NCBI GenBank assembly: GCA_028685445.1
Contig: JAQUDY010000016.1
Coordinates: 1 to 13,124 of the forward strand
DNA from: Bacilli bacterium
GTDB lineage: Bacteria; Bacillota_I; Bacilli_A; RF39; UBA660
Reading direction: 5' to 3'
DNA: 13,124 bases
This document shows positions 13,042 to 13,124 of this stretch, in pieces. Under the pieces are notes generated by a model, which saw only the letters and a list, made by a program, of their open reading frames with translations, did not search any database and had not been told where the DNA came from. Positions within the stretch are counted from its first letter, which is position 1, and every line of letters starts with the position of its first letter. A program made the position numbers and the translations under genes.

Positions 13042-13124
13042 ATTAATTGTTCTATTTTTAGAAAATTATTTTTTGAGAAATTATTTCGATATTTATCAAA
13101 ATTAAAGTTATTTGGACTTTTTAA
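13017..13124 (-). CDS. 3' end of an unidentified minus-strand gene
   Basis: Read on the minus strand from the window edge, a frame is open for 35 codons and stops with TAA at 13019-13017. The visible C terminus includes FDKYRNNFSKNNFLKIEQL and ends KKYSNYL, a Lys/Asn-rich, probably helical segment. I do not recognise it. Support comes from the stop lying in the loop of a bidirectional terminator, as expected for a gene converging on nfo. In such AT-rich DNA a 35-codon open frame could also be chance. Confidence 0.5.
   Translation of the reverse strand, partial: LKSPNNFNFDKYRNNFSKNNFLKIEQLIKKYSNYL

Noticed and set aside
1..13124. Mycoplasma-type code with TGA as Trp
   Set aside because: Trp residues in conserved motifs are TGG, and the mreC-like and ylbD-like genes end in TGA at well-supported junctions.
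1..13124. Insertion sequences, phage, CRISPR, tRNA or defence islands
   Set aside because: No transposase, integrase, repeat-spacer array, cloverleaf or recognisable defence gene was found; the content is mainly core chromosomal genes.

Overview
The window looks like chromosomal DNA from a very AT-rich, low-GC Gram-positive bacterium (Bacillota, Bacilli side). It could be an uncultured gut lineage such as RF39 or an erysipelotrichia-like group; that placement is inference. The standard bacterial code applies: TGG encodes Trp, and two well-supported genes (mreC-like, ylbD-like) end in TGA, which argues against a Mycoplasma-type code. Gene order in the centre follows the classical Bacillus spoIIB-radC-mreC-mreD-spoIVFA-spoIVFB-rplU-prp-rpmA block, but in condensed form.

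Layout. (a) 1-3390: the 3' part of a secreted Ig-like surface protein, then a membrane-anchored aryl-sulfotransferase-fold protein whose usual catalytic positions look replaced, then a 36-residue membrane peptide and a terminator. (b) 3471-6861: six overlapping genes from one promoter: a SPOR-domain SpoIIB-like protein, RadC, MreC-like and MreD-like shape proteins, a degenerate LytM protein (SpoIVFA-like) and an M50 intramembrane protease (SpoIVFB-like). maf, mreB, minC and minD, which sit in this block in Bacillus, are not here. (c) 6865-7897: a ribosomal-protein L21 leader, then rplU, prp (the protease that trims L27) and rpmA, ending in a long bidirectional terminator. (d) 7897-8256, minus strand: a membrane plus zinc-ribbon protein interrupted by an amber codon at codon 12. 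(e) 8334-10902: parC alone with its own promoter, ending in a hairpin that contains the start site of the next gene. (f) 10900-11476: ylbD-like and ylbE-like genes. (g) 11515-12077: an orphan type IV pilin-like gene with a perfect consensus promoter. (h) 12105-13124: nfo (endonuclease IV), converging on the 3' end of an unidentified minus-strand gene.

Together the genes cover cell shape and division, ribosome assembly, DNA topology and repair, and the cell surface. SpoIIB-like, SpoIVFA/FB-like and YlbD/YlbE-like genes suggest an endospore former or a descendant of one. No mobile element, CRISPR array, tRNA or rRNA was seen. The most interesting signals are the single-codon interruption of the minus-strand gene, an HDxxH metal site in the SpoIVFB-like protease, an apparent aryl-sulfotransferase pseudoenzyme, promoters whose -10 box lies only 6-7 nt from the Shine-Dalgarno sequence, and a terminator hairpin that occludes a start codon.
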